DNA of 64,000 nucleotides, from assembly GCF_039969785.1 (NCBI RefSeq), contig NZ_JBDVNC010000048.1:1-64000 (forward strand). Reading direction: 5' to 3'. Positions within the stretch are counted from its first letter, which is position 1. Each line of letters begins with the position of its first letter. This document shows positions 33,384 to 41,272 of the stretch, one piece after another. A program made the position numbers and the translations under genes. Below the pieces are notes generated by a model. That model did no database searches. It saw nothing but the letters and a program-made list of their open reading frames with translations, and was not told where the DNA came from. The DNA is from Shimia sp039969785 (GTDB lineage: Bacteria > Pseudomonadota > Alphaproteobacteria > Rhodobacterales > Rhodobacteraceae).

Positions 33384-35366
33384 ATGGCCGATATTTCCCT
33401 TACTTTTCCTGATGGCAATGCACGTTCCTACGAGAACGGCATCACCCCTGCCGAGGTCGCGTCGTCGATCTCAAACTCGCTTGGCAAAAAAGCGATTTCT
33501 GCAACTGTTGACGGCAAACACTGGGACCTTCAGTGGCCCATCGTGGACAACGCTTCAATCGCGATCAACACCGTCAAAGACAGCGACGCCGAAGCACTGG
33601 AACTGATCCGGCATGACTGCGCCCATGTCATGGCCCGCGCTGTTCAGGAGCTGTGGCCAGACGTCAAAGTTACTATTGGTCCGGTCATCGAAAATGGCTG
33701 GTACTATGATTTTGACCGCGAAGAGCCGTTTACACCCGAAGATCTGGGCGCGATCGAAAAAAAGATGAAAGAGATCATCAATCGGCGCGACCCTGTTACC
33801 ACCGAAGTGTGGGACCGTGATCGTGCGGTGGCGTTTTATGAGGCCAATAACGAGCCTTATAAAGTGGAACTGATTGACGCCATCCCCGGCGACGAGCCGT
33901 TGCGCATGTATTGGCACGGGCATTGGCAGGATTTGTGCCGTGGTCCGCATTTGCAGCATACCGGGCAAATTCCGGCGGATGCGTTTAAGCTGATGCGCGT
34001 TTCGGGTGCCTATTGGCGTGGTGACAGCAAGAACGCACAGCTGCAACGCATCTACGGCGTGGCGTTTAAGAACAAAGAAGACCTGAAAAAGCACCTGCAC
34101 TTTTTGGAAGAAGCCGAAAAACGCGACCACCGCAAGCTGGGCCGCGAAATGGACCTGTTCCACATGCAGGAAGAAGCGCCGGGTCAGGTGTTTTGGCACC
34201 CTAACGGCTGGACCATTTATACCGCATTGCAGGATTATATGCGCCGCAAACAGCGGGCTGGCGGGTACTGCGAAATCAACACGCCTCAGGTGGTGGACCG
34301 CAAATTGTGGGAAGCGTCCGGGCACTGGGAAAAATACCAGCACCACATGTTCCTTGTGGAAGTCGACGAAAGCCGCGACGGCGAAAATGACGATGCCAGC
34401 GCTAAGAACCGCGACCACACCCGCATCAATGCGCTCAAACCGATGAACTGCCCGTGCCACGTTCAGGTGTTCAACCAAGGCCTCAAAAGCTATCGCGACC
34501 TGCCCTTGCGGCTGGCCGAGTTTGGCTCTTGTGCGCGGTTTGAACCTTCGGGCGCGCTGCATGGCATCATGCGTGTGCGCGGCTTTACGCAAGATGACGC
34601 GCATATTTTCTGTACTGAAGATCAGATTCAGGACGAATGTGCGCGCTTTATCGACTTTCTCGCGGACATTTACCGTGAACTTGGGTTCGAAGACTTTGAA
34701 ATCCGCTTTGCCACCCGGCCCGAAAAACGAGTCGGGTCTGAGGAAAGCTGGGATCACGTCGAAGGCGCGCTGGAAAGCGCAATCAAAGCCGTTGGTCGTG
34801 ATTATGTTCTGGAACCGGGAGACGGCGCATTTTACGGGCCCAAGCTCGACTTTTATCTGACCGATGCCATCGGACGGGTCTGGCAATGCGGCACCTTCCA
34901 GGTTGACCCGAACCTGCCAGAACGTCTGAACGCCAGCTATATTGCGGCGGATGGCGACCGGCACCGGCCTTATATGCTGCACCGCGCCTGTCTTGGGTCA
35001 TTTGAACGCTTTATTGGCATCCTGATCGAAAACTGGGAAGGCAAGCTGCCCTTCTGGCTGGCCCCACGTCAGGTCGTGATTGCTTCGATTGTGTCTGACG
35101 CTGATGAGTATTGCACCGAAGTCGCCGAAGCGCTTCGGGCTGTTGGTGTGCGCGCCGAAACCGATCTGCGCAATGAGAAGATTAACTATAAGGTCCGCGA
35201 ACATTCGGTGGGCAAAGTTCCCGTTATTCTGGCCATCGGCAAGAAAGAGGTCGAGGAACGCACTGTATCGACCCGGCGCCTTGGTGAGAAACAAACCAAA
35301 GTCCAGACTTTGGACGAGATCGTGAGCCAATTGTCACAAGAGGCACTTGCGCCCGACCTTGGTTAA
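33384..35366 (+). CDS. thrS: threonyl-tRNA synthetase
   Basis: This 660-residue enzyme charges tRNA-Thr. Domains in order: TGS (residues 1-62), the SAD editing domain with HDCAHVMARAV and the Zn-like motif region, the class II catalytic core with FGSCARFEPSGALHGIMRVRGFTQDDAHIF (motif 2), Zn ligands in MNCPCHVQVF, motif 3 in HRACLGSFERFIGILIE, and a C-terminal anticodon-binding domain. A ~25-residue insert (DESRDGENDDASAKNRD) lies in the catalytic part. GAGGAGCTTGAGG precedes the ATG at 33384. No T-box or threonine leader is evident in the 241-base upstream gap. Confidence 0.96.
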   Translation: MADISLTFPDGNARSYENGITPAEVASSISNSLGKKAISATVDGKHWDLQWPIVDNASIAINTVKDSDAEALELIRHDCAHVMARAVQELWPDVKVTIGPVIENGWYYDFDREEPFTPEDLGAIEKKMKEIINRRDPVTTEVWDRDRAVAFYEANNEPYKVELIDAIPGDEPLRMYWHGHWQDLCRGPHLQHTGQIPADAFKLMRVSGAYWRGDSKNAQLQRIYGVAFKNKEDLKKHLHFLEEAEKRDHRKLGREMDLFHMQEEAPGQVFWHPNGWTIYTALQDYMRRKQRAGGYCEINTPQVVDRKLWEASGHWEKYQHHMFLVEVDESRDGENDDASAKNRDHTRINALKPMNCPCHVQVFNQGLKSYRDLPLRLAEFGSCARFEPSGALHGIMRVRGFTQDDAHIFCTEDQIQDECARFIDFLADIYRELGFEDFEIRFATRPEKRVGSEESWDHVEGALESAIKAVGRDYVLEPGDGAFYGPKLDFYLTDAIGRVWQCGTFQVDPNLPERLNASYIAADGDRHRPYMLHRACLGSFERFIGILIENWEGKLPFWLAPRQVVIASIVSDADEYCTEVAEALRAVGVRAETDLRNEKINYKVREHSVGKVPVILAIGKKEVEERTVSTRRLGEKQTKVQTLDEIVSQLSQEALAPDLG

Positions 35367-35385
35367 CCCCTTTTGCAACATTCTG

Positions 35386-35420
35386 ACAGGCGCGTCGCGG
35401 TTTCCCGGCGCGCCTGTTTC
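35386..35420 (+). terminator. thrS terminator
   Basis: ACAGGCGCG (35386-35394) pairs with CGCGCCTGT (35409-35417) across a 14-base loop. A short T-rich stretch follows. It isolates thrS from the bufferin-like operon. Confidence 0.6.
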
Positions 35421-35506
35421 AGTTTCGGCCCCAAAACAACGATCCACGGCGGAAAAGTTCACAGAATTCTCACGCTCACTGACGCGTTCGTGACACACAA
35501 CCCCGT

Positions 35507-35538
35507 GATTAGCCTTTGATAACCTCTCAGGGCTAATC
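35507..35538. promoter_or_regulatory. inverted repeat upstream of the first bufferin-like gene
   Basis: GATTAGCC (35507-35514) and GGCTAATC (35531-35538) are perfect 8-base arms separated by 16 bases, 56 bases before the ATG at 35594. It could be an operator or a 5'-leader hairpin. I could not assign a known copper- or stress-regulator box to it. Confidence 0.5.
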
Positions 35539-35593
35539 TCATTCCATCCACGGCACTTGTGGCCGAGTTTCAAAAACCGAAAGGGAATAGAAA

Positions 35594-35896
35594 ATGTCGA
35601 ATACTGTCAAAACCCTCGCCGTTGCAGGCGCAGTAGCTGCAGCACTGAGCGCTCATGCAACAACCGCTTCAGCAGCTGGTCAGGAGAAATGCTACGGTGT
35701 TTCGTTGGCAGGTCAGAATGACTGCGCCGCGGGCCCCGGTACAACATGCGCCGGCACGTCTTCTGTAGACTATCAGGGCAACGCCTGGACATTGGTTGAC
35801 GCTGGTTCTTGCGCAACCATGGAGCTGCCTGCAATGGCAGACGGCGGCGCGCGCGCAGGTTCGCTCGAGCCACTTGAGCGCGACATCCCAAGCTGA
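35594..35896 (+). CDS. bufA: DUF2282 bufferin-like precursor peptide 1
   Basis: This 100-residue protein has a signal peptide (residues 1-28, ending TTASAA) and a mature part with four cysteines at 33, 44, 52 and 73 in the contexts EKCYG, NDCAAG, TTCAGTS and GSC. This is the DUF2282 pattern. Such proteins are substrates of DUF692 enzymes that convert cysteines to thiooxazole-type groups; the product is exported to the periplasm and protects against copper. Modification here is inferred from the adjacent DUF692 and DUF2063 genes. AAAGGGAATAG precedes the ATG. It is the first gene of a five-gene cluster. Confidence 0.88.
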   Translation: MSNTVKTLAVAGAVAAALSAHATTASAAGQEKCYGVSLAGQNDCAAGPGTTCAGTSSVDYQGNAWTLVDAGSCATMELPAMADGGARAGSLEPLERDIPS

Positions 35897-35907
35897 ACTA
35901 AACTCCC

Positions 35908-35934
35908 GGTCCCGGCGCCCCTTTTGCCGGGACC
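35908..35934 (+). promoter_or_regulatory. hairpin between the two precursor genes
   Basis: GGTCCCGGC (35908-35916) pairs with GCCGGGACC (35926-35934) around a 9-base loop, 12 bases after the first precursor stop. There is no T-run downstream. It is likely an mRNA-stabilising or partial attenuator element that keeps the first precursor more abundant than downstream enzymes. Confidence 0.6.
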
Positions 35935-36049
35935 ACCCTACCCAGAATAATCGGGTTCGCCAGATTTCCACTGTTCATGCTAAACTGCGGTGGTCCAACA
36001 CATTTGGACGTAGCATTCATGAAACAAGACATTGTTAGGAAACGGTAAA

Positions 36050-36355
36050 ATGAATCCCAAACACCTTTCTTCCATTGCCGTGGCCGCCGCCGTTGCCACA
36101 GTATTTTCGACGCATGCGACACCAGTTGACGCCGCAACCAAAGAAAAGTGCTTTGGAATTTCCGAGGCCGGTCACAATGGCTGTGCCGCCGGACCGGGAA
36201 CAAGCTGCGCAGGGACCTCAACGGTCGATTATCAGGGCAATTCGTGGATGTTGGTCGACAAAGGTACATGTCTAAGCATTGAGCTACCTGACATGGCCGA
36301 TGGAACACCCCGCCAGCCCGCCTTGGAAGCGCTTGACCGCGATCTGCCTGCCTAA
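36050..36355 (+). CDS. bufA: DUF2282 bufferin-like precursor peptide 2
   Basis: This 101-residue paralogue of the preceding precursor has a signal peptide (MNPKHLSSIAVAAAVATVFS...) and four cysteines at 34, 45, 53 and 74, with spacing identical to copy 1 (11, 8 and 21). The shared mature core reads CAAGPGT-x-CAGTS, then VDYQGN-x-W-x-LVD, and ends ELP-x-MADG. N-termini and tails differ, so the copies are diverged rather than recent duplicates. The ATG at 36050 follows GGAAACGG. It is 15 bases upstream of the DUF692 gene. Confidence 0.88.
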   Translation: MNPKHLSSIAVAAAVATVFSTHATPVDAATKEKCFGISEAGHNGCAAGPGTSCAGTSTVDYQGNSWMLVDKGTCLSIELPDMADGTPRQPALEALDRDLPA

Positions 36356-36370
36356 GCCGGAGACATTCAA

Positions 36371-37228
36371 ATGTTCGACGCGCCTCACCGTCCGACGACG
36401 CTGCCCAATGCGCCAGGGGTCGGCTATAAACCTCAGCACTACCAAAACCTGGTTGAAGACCCGGGCGCGGTTGCATGGTTGGAAATACATGCGGAAAACT
36501 ACATGGGCTCGGGCGGACGTCCGTTGGCCCAATTGCGTCATTTGTCCGAACGATTTGCCATGTCTGTGCATGGTGTCGGGTTGTCTATTGGCGGTGAAGG
36601 CGATCTTGATACCGACCACCTCGCACGTCTCAAACATCTCAATGACTGGCTGAAACCCGCTGTTTTTTCGGAACATCTCGCATGGTCCACCCATGAAGGC
36701 GCGTTTCTGAACGATCTCTTGCCCCTGCCCTATACCCAGGACACCCTGGCGCGGGTCTGCGCGCATATCGACCGGTTGCAGAATACAATCGGGCGTCAAA
36801 TGATGCTCGAAAACCCGTCCAGCTATCTGGCATTTGCCGAAAGCACGTGGTCAGAACCGGATTTCCTGCGCGAAGTGTCCAACCGCACTGGCTGTGGTCT
36901 GTTGCTGGATGTGAACAACGTTTTCGTGTCCGCCACAAATCTGGATTACGACCCTAAAAGCTACATCGCAGATTTCCCACTGGAAAAAGTTGGCGAAATT
37001 CATCTGGGTGGGCATGACGAGGACGAAGACGAACACGGCCATGTTCTGCTGATCGATAGTCACGGCAAACCCGTCTTCGATCCCGTCTGGGCATTGCTGG
37101 ATCATGTCCTGTCCCTGTCAGGTCCGCGCCCGGTCCTGATCGAATGGGACAATGACGTTCCGGAATGGCCAGAACTGCATGCCGAGGCAGTGCGCGCCGC
37201 CGCTGCGCTGGCACCGGTGCACGCATGA
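36371..37228 (+). CDS. bufB: DUF692 multinuclear non-heme iron oxidase (BufB/MbnB family)
   Basis: This 285-residue TIM-barrel enzyme is of the MNIO family, which oxidatively modifies cysteines in peptide substrates. Likely iron ligands lie in conserved segments: H67 (SVHGVGL), H102 (FSEHLAW), E147 (LENPSSY), D180 (LLLDVNN), H211 and H215 (EIHLGGHDEDEDEHGH) and the IEWDND segment near 258-262. The opening GVGYKPQHY is typical. Together with its DUF2063 partner it presumably modifies both upstream precursors in the cytoplasm before Sec export. It overlaps the next gene by four bases. Confidence 0.92.
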   Translation: MFDAPHRPTTLPNAPGVGYKPQHYQNLVEDPGAVAWLEIHAENYMGSGGRPLAQLRHLSERFAMSVHGVGLSIGGEGDLDTDHLARLKHLNDWLKPAVFSEHLAWSTHEGAFLNDLLPLPYTQDTLARVCAHIDRLQNTIGRQMMLENPSSYLAFAESTWSEPDFLREVSNRTGCGLLLDVNNVFVSATNLDYDPKSYIADFPLEKVGEIHLGGHDEDEDEHGHVLLIDSHGKPVFDPVWALLDHVLSLSGPRPVLIEWDNDVPEWPELHAEAVRAAAALAPVHA

Positions 37229-37983
37229 ACACCTCCGTCGATCAAACCACCTTTCGCGGTGCACTTTTGGACAGAGCTCAGGATCGCCCACCGGGCTTGA
37301 TCGATTCCGAGGGTCACGCCGCCGGACGCCGCTTTGACGTCTATCGCAACAATGTCGCCGTTTCACTGACCGAGGCGCTTGAGACGGGATTTCCCGCCAT
37401 CGCAAAGCTTTTGGGTGAAGAGAATTTCAAAGCCCTGGCCGGAATGTTCCTGCGCCAACACCCGCCCTCTTCACCTTTGATGATGCATTACGGCGCGCAG
37501 TTCCCCGAGTTTCTCGAAACGATGCAACAGCTGGCCCATCTTGGGTATCTTGGGGATGTTGCACGCTTGGAACTCGCCCTGCGGCGCGCTTATCACGCTG
37601 CGGATTCCACGCCAATTGCACCCGATGCACTTGGTTTGATCCCGCCAATGGAATTGGGCGATGTCAGGTTTCAGTTTGCGCCCGCGCTCGAGGTTCTATC
37701 ATCACGTTGGCCTGTTCATGCGATCTGGGCGTTCAATATGGACGACGGTCCAAAGCCCGAAGCAATCGCGCAAGACATTGTGATTCTGCGCGCAGAATTT
37801 GACCCGAAACCGTCTGCCTTGGCACCCGGCGCTGCTGCCTGTCTGCACGCGTTAATGTCAGGTGAAACTCTGGGGGCGGCTGCAGATAAGGGCACTCAAC
37901 AAGCAGCCGAGTTTGATTTGGGCGCTTTGCTCGCGCTCCTGCTTTCGGGCAACGCAATTACTAAAATAAAAACAAAACACTAA
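37225..37983 (+). CDS. bufC: DUF2063 partner protein (BufC-like)
   Basis: This 252-residue protein begins MNTSVDQTTFRGALLDRAQDRP. The N-terminal DUF2063 domain is marked by FDVYRNNVAVSLTEALETGFPAIAKLLGEENFKALAGMFLRQHPPSSP, the pattern of MNIO partner proteins (also called putative DNA-binding domain). In characterised systems this type of partner recognises the precursor peptide and presents it to the MNIO enzyme. ATGA coupling to the DUF692 gene supports a stable complex. The C-terminal domain is less conserved. Confidence 0.9.
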   Translation: MNTSVDQTTFRGALLDRAQDRPPGLIDSEGHAAGRRFDVYRNNVAVSLTEALETGFPAIAKLLGEENFKALAGMFLRQHPPSSPLMMHYGAQFPEFLETMQQLAHLGYLGDVARLELALRRAYHAADSTPIAPDALGLIPPMELGDVRFQFAPALEVLSSRWPVHAIWAFNMDDGPKPEAIAQDIVILRAEFDPKPSALAPGAAACLHALMSGETLGAAADKGTQQAAEFDLGALLALLLSGNAITKIKTKH

Positions 37984-37999
37984 ACTCACGGAATACCCA

Positions 38000-38548
38000 A
38001 TGCACACACTTCTTACACTATACAATGGACTTGCTGAACGATTGGAGCGTCTAGACTGGTTGCTGCCAACACTGGCCCGTTTCGTCTTTGCCGCGACGTT
38101 GGCTATGTATTTCTGGAATTCAGCGCTGACCAAAGTAGGCGATGGCATCTTCGGCCTATTTATCCCCAGCGTCGGCGCTTATGCGCAGATCTTCCCCAAA
38201 GCGATTGAGGCTGTTGGGTATGACGCAAGTCAGCTGAGCATGTTCCACTGGGCAGTTGTTGTTGCCGGTACGCTGGCAGAATTCATCTTGCCGCTTTTGA
38301 TCATTCTTGGATTGCTCAGCCGATTGGCTGCGGTGGGGATGATCGGATTTATTGTGGTGCAGACTCTGACCGATCTTTACGGTCACCACCTGATCGAAGA
38401 TCCCAAATCTGTTGGCGCCTGGTTCGACCGGGTTCCTGACAGCGTGATCATCGACCAACGCACATTCTGGATTTTCCTGTTTGTGATTATTCTGATCAAA
38501 GGTGCCGGGCCGATTTCGCTTGATCGTATCCTCAAGGCACGCCTCTGA
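38000..38548 (+). CDS. DoxX-family membrane protein
   Basis: This 182-residue inner-membrane protein has four membrane helices and the DoxX pattern (LARFVFAATLAMYFWNSALTKVGDG, then AEFILPLLIILGLLSRLAAVGMIGFIVVQTLTDLYGHH). DoxX proteins are frequently the last gene of DUF2282-DUF692-DUF2063 operons (gig/buf type) and may connect the system to membrane thiol or quinone chemistry; their role is unproven. It lies 16 bases after the DUF2063 gene. Confidence 0.88.
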   Translation: MHTLLTLYNGLAERLERLDWLLPTLARFVFAATLAMYFWNSALTKVGDGIFGLFIPSVGAYAQIFPKAIEAVGYDASQLSMFHWAVVVAGTLAEFILPLLIILGLLSRLAAVGMIGFIVVQTLTDLYGHHLIEDPKSVGAWFDRVPDSVIIDQRTFWIFLFVIILIKGAGPISLDRILKARL

Positions 38549-38551
38549 AAG

Positions 38552-38920
38552 TCAGAAATGCGCCTGTTCTTCGTCGGGCTTACCGGCGGCAATCGCAAGA
38601 ATGCCGCCCAGCCCGGCGAAGCTTATCGGGAACATCGTAAAGGCGTTGAACCCAAAGGCCGCGTACATACCGGCCGCTGATGCCAACAACAAAATACCGC
38701 CCCACAACGCACGGGAGCGGGCCATAGCACCGCCTGCTATGGCTAACAGCGGCGCTACTAACGCGCCTGCTCTGACCAGCTGAACATTATCAACTTGCTC
38801 GGCAAGGTCCGGTACCTCGCCATAACGTGCTATGACTTCTGTATATCCCCATCCAAAGAAGCCAACGATCATACCAATGACCCCTGCAATGATACCCAAA
38901 GTCAAAGCCGCGTTGCGCAT
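38552..38920 (-). CDS. four-helix membrane protein, unknown
   Basis: This 122-residue hydrophobic protein has four predicted membrane segments (residues ~5-27, 48-66, 70-90 and 94-113) and a short charged tail KPDEEQAHF. I recognise no named family with confidence. It converges on the DoxX gene with a 3-base gap. There is no terminator between them, so transcripts may overlap. Confidence 0.65.
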   Translation of the reverse strand: MRNAALTLGIIAGVIGMIVGFFGWGYTEVIARYGEVPDLAEQVDNVQLVRAGALVAPLLAIAGGAMARSRALWGGILLLASAAGMYAAFGFNAFTMFPISFAGLGGILAIAAGKPDEEQAHF

Positions 38921-38967
38921 GAATGCCTCCTGAATTCCGTTGGTTTCATGTAAGGCGTGCGCACTGA

Positions 38968-39279
38968 TTATCCAAGGGCCGCCTTAACTTGCTCATTCCA
39001 ACCCAGAAACAAAGCACCGCCTTTCTCAATCAAAGGCCGCTTCATCAATGTTGGATGCTCTTGCAACAGAACAAGCGGGTCTTTGGCCCGATCTTCATCG
39101 CTCAAACCTCGCCACGTAGTTGAGCGGGTATTGACCAAAGCGGCGCCAAATTCAGCATGTGCGCGCGTCAACAGGTCGTATGAAATGCCATCTGATCTGA
39201 CATCCACAAACTCAACATTGTTCAATTCTTTTAGTGCCTTACGACACGTATCGCATGTTTTTATCCCAAATAGTTTCAC
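38968..39279 (-). CDS. ArsC/Spx-family reductase-like protein
   Basis: This 103-residue protein begins MKLFGIKTCDTCRKALKEL, with a thioredoxin-fold C-x-x-C motif at C9-C12. It also has EFVDVRSDGIS and PTLMKRPLIEKGGALFLGW, the ArsC/YffB-type C-terminal signature in which Arg (KRPLIE) helps anion or thiol binding. The YffB-like branch is glutathione-dependent and not shown to act on arsenate. No ars genes are nearby. Confidence 0.88.
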   Translation of the reverse strand: MKLFGIKTCDTCRKALKELNNVEFVDVRSDGISYDLLTRAHAEFGAALVNTRSTTWRGLSDEDRAKDPLVLLQEHPTLMKRPLIEKGGALFLGWNEQVKAALG

Positions 39280-39486
39280 TTGAGTTCCCCACTTTCAACT
39301 GCTCTGCCTGAACAAGCAAAATCGAATATCACGCCGGTTTTGCTTGCAATTTATATCCGAAATGTAATCCTGCGCGCGGAGCATTTCATCATTGATGTCC
39401 GCAGAAAACGAATTTTTGGGATTTGATTTTGGGTGCGCCCTGTGCGTGAGAACGCAGAGAGACTTAAGTGATAAAAGGAGAACGGT

Positions 39487-39693
39487 ATGCCACGCGGTAC
39501 CGTAAAATGGTTTAACACCACAAAAGGCTTTGGATTTATTGAGCCGGAAGACGGCGGAAAAGACGTCTTCGTACATATTTCAGCAGTGGAGCGGTCTGGC
39601 CTGACAGGGCTGGCTGACAACCAGAAAGTTGAATTCGAAATGCTTCAGGGGCGCGATGGCCGCGATATGGCTGGCGATCTCAAGCTACTCTAA
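39487..39693 (+). CDS. cspA: cold-shock domain protein
   Basis: This 68-residue single OB-fold RNA/DNA-binding protein has RNP1 as KGFGFIEPED and RNP2 as KDVFVHISAVE, both intact. The length equals classic CspA-type proteins. AAAGGAG lies seven bases before the ATG. The ~190-base upstream spacer is long enough for a structured leader, as in cold-shock genes, but I cannot identify a thermosensor motif by eye. Confidence 0.93.
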   Translation: MPRGTVKWFNTTKGFGFIEPEDGGKDVFVHISAVERSGLTGLADNQKVEFEMLQGRDGRDMAGDLKLL

Positions 39694-39702
39694 CTCATAA
39701 GG

Positions 39703-39727
39703 TCGGGGCGCAATTCAGGCGCCCCGA
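39703..39727. terminator. hairpin between the cold-shock gene and the secreted-protein gene
   Basis: TCGGGGCGC (39703-39711) pairs with GCGCCCCGA (39719-39727) with a 7-base loop. There is no strong T-run on either side. It probably terminates the two convergent transcripts. Confidence 0.55.
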
Positions 39728-39738
39728 TCTGCTATGCG

Positions 39739-40035
39739 TTAATAACAGCCTTTGACGCCGGGCGGGCAGCTGCTTGTGCTGACGCGACGCTTGCCGCCTG
39801 CGCGGTTGTAATACGTCTCAGAAGTCGTTGGAGTTCCACAACAAACGACGCCATTCATCGTCACAGGCTGAAGCCCGTACGGGCAATAATTTGCGCTGGC
39901 GGGATATGGATGAATCAAGACACCCTCGGGCTGATTTACCGGACCGATCTGGGGTGCGTTGCTACTCCAGGTCTGCGCCACCGCTGGCGCAGCCGTCAGC
40001 GCGAGCGCAGCGGCTAAAATGTAAAATTTCTTCAT
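39739..40035 (-). CDS. small secreted cysteine-containing protein
   Basis: This 98-residue protein has a signal peptide (MKKFYILAAALALTAAPAVA). The ~78-residue mature part contains five cysteines (NYCPYG, VVCCGTP, SSCPPGVKGCY) and no large domain. The paired cysteines suggest disulfides or metal binding in the periplasm. I recognise no family. It is convergent with the cold-shock gene. Confidence 0.7.
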   Translation of the reverse strand: MKKFYILAAALALTAAPAVAQTWSSNAPQIGPVNQPEGVLIHPYPASANYCPYGLQPVTMNGVVCCGTPTTSETYYNRAGGKRRVSTSSCPPGVKGCY

Positions 40036-40162
40036 TGGACAATCGCTCCGGTTGCTGCAGACAAACTGGTTAATACCGTTAATCTAGTGCGCGCACCGGG
40101 AAACTGTCAATTTCCTATGTGGAAACAATATGTTTCGTGCGCACATTTAACCGATCATCTGA

Positions 40163-41071
40163 TCAGTCGTTTAACATATCCTGAAATTCACGCCATTCCC
40201 GCGCGCTCATTCCAGACGTACTCTGCTCCACGACCTCGCCCTTAACCATACGACGCAAGCAGTCCATCATTTGCGCCGACATGCTGACTGCGCCCATCCG
40301 ATAATCTTCAAACGCCCGGTATGCGGCCGGAACCCAATCGGCAACGACTTTACAAATCGCATCCGCATAAACGCGAATTTCATATTGCGCATGCGCATCC
40401 GCCCGCAACCGCAGGAAATGCAACAAATTGTGCAGGTCCACCTTCCAATACCATTGGGTATAGATGTTTGCGGGCAGGTTCATACGCGCCAATTCACGCG
40501 CCAATCCTTGTTGTCCGTCCTGGCTGATCATCGCCTCATAACTGTCATAACTGCGCGTACTGTCAGCTTTCAACATTTCCAGAACGCGGGCTGCTTCCTC
40601 GCCTTGCAAAGCCTCGCCCCGCCCCTGATTGTTCACCAGCGATTGGGCCGCAACATGTTCAGGCGCCGGAATGTAAAATTCACGATCCAGAATGGAATAG
40701 CGCGCAGAATATTCGTTCACATTGGCCGTGCGATGACGGATCCACTGGCGCGCAACAAACACGGGCAGCTTTACGTGCAACTTGACTTCACACATTTCAA
40801 ACGGCGTCGAATGCCAGTGGCGCATCAAATACCGGATCAGCCCCTCGTCGTTCTGAACGCTCTTGGTGCCTTTGCCATAACTTACGCGCGCAGCCTGACA
40901 AATTGCAGCATCGTCGCCCATATAGTCGATAACCCGCACAAAGCCATGATCCAGAACTGGAATTGCCGAATAGAGATGCTTTTCCATCCCTTCGCTCACG
41001 GCGCGCAAAGTGGGGGCAGGATTGGCACGAAGCTCGTCAATTTCGGCCTGTTGTTCGGGGGTCAACGACAT
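40163..41071 (-). CDS. thyX: flavin-dependent thymidylate synthase
   Basis: This 302-residue enzyme makes dTMP from dUMP using FAD and methylene-tetrahydrofolate. The ThyX signature reads R112-H-R-T-A-N-V-N-E-Y-S-A-R-Y-S, and FEMCEVKLHVKLPVFVARQW precedes it. The C-terminal half has the tetramer interface and FAD-contact segments LLHFLRLRADAHAQYEIRVYA. The ATG at 41071 is used; sequence upstream in frame is not protein-like. No thyA is in the window. Confidence 0.95.
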   Translation of the reverse strand: MSLTPEQQAEIDELRANPAPTLRAVSEGMEKHLYSAIPVLDHGFVRVIDYMGDDAAICQAARVSYGKGTKSVQNDEGLIRYLMRHWHSTPFEMCEVKLHVKLPVFVARQWIRHRTANVNEYSARYSILDREFYIPAPEHVAAQSLVNNQGRGEALQGEEAARVLEMLKADSTRSYDSYEAMISQDGQQGLARELARMNLPANIYTQWYWKVDLHNLLHFLRLRADAHAQYEIRVYADAICKVVADWVPAAYRAFEDYRMGAVSMSAQMMDCLRRMVKGEVVEQSTSGMSAREWREFQDMLND

Positions 41072-41272
41072 TTGGGCGATTCCCTTGTGAGTCTTTGTTG
41101 GTTTCGCGCCACTATATATTGAGGTTACGACGCATGGAACCACAGGATTGTGGCGATTTGAAAGCAACAGCACAAAGGCATTTGGGTTAACAATTATTGA
41201 CTTTACTGGGCAGTTCGCAGACTCTCTCAGCAACGATCCGGAAAACCGGACGAACAGTTTTGAGGCACAAAA

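Noticed and set aside
33555..34982. 475-codon open frame antisense to thrS.
   Set aside because: ThrS motifs on the plus strand are unambiguous; the antisense translation has no recognisable domain.
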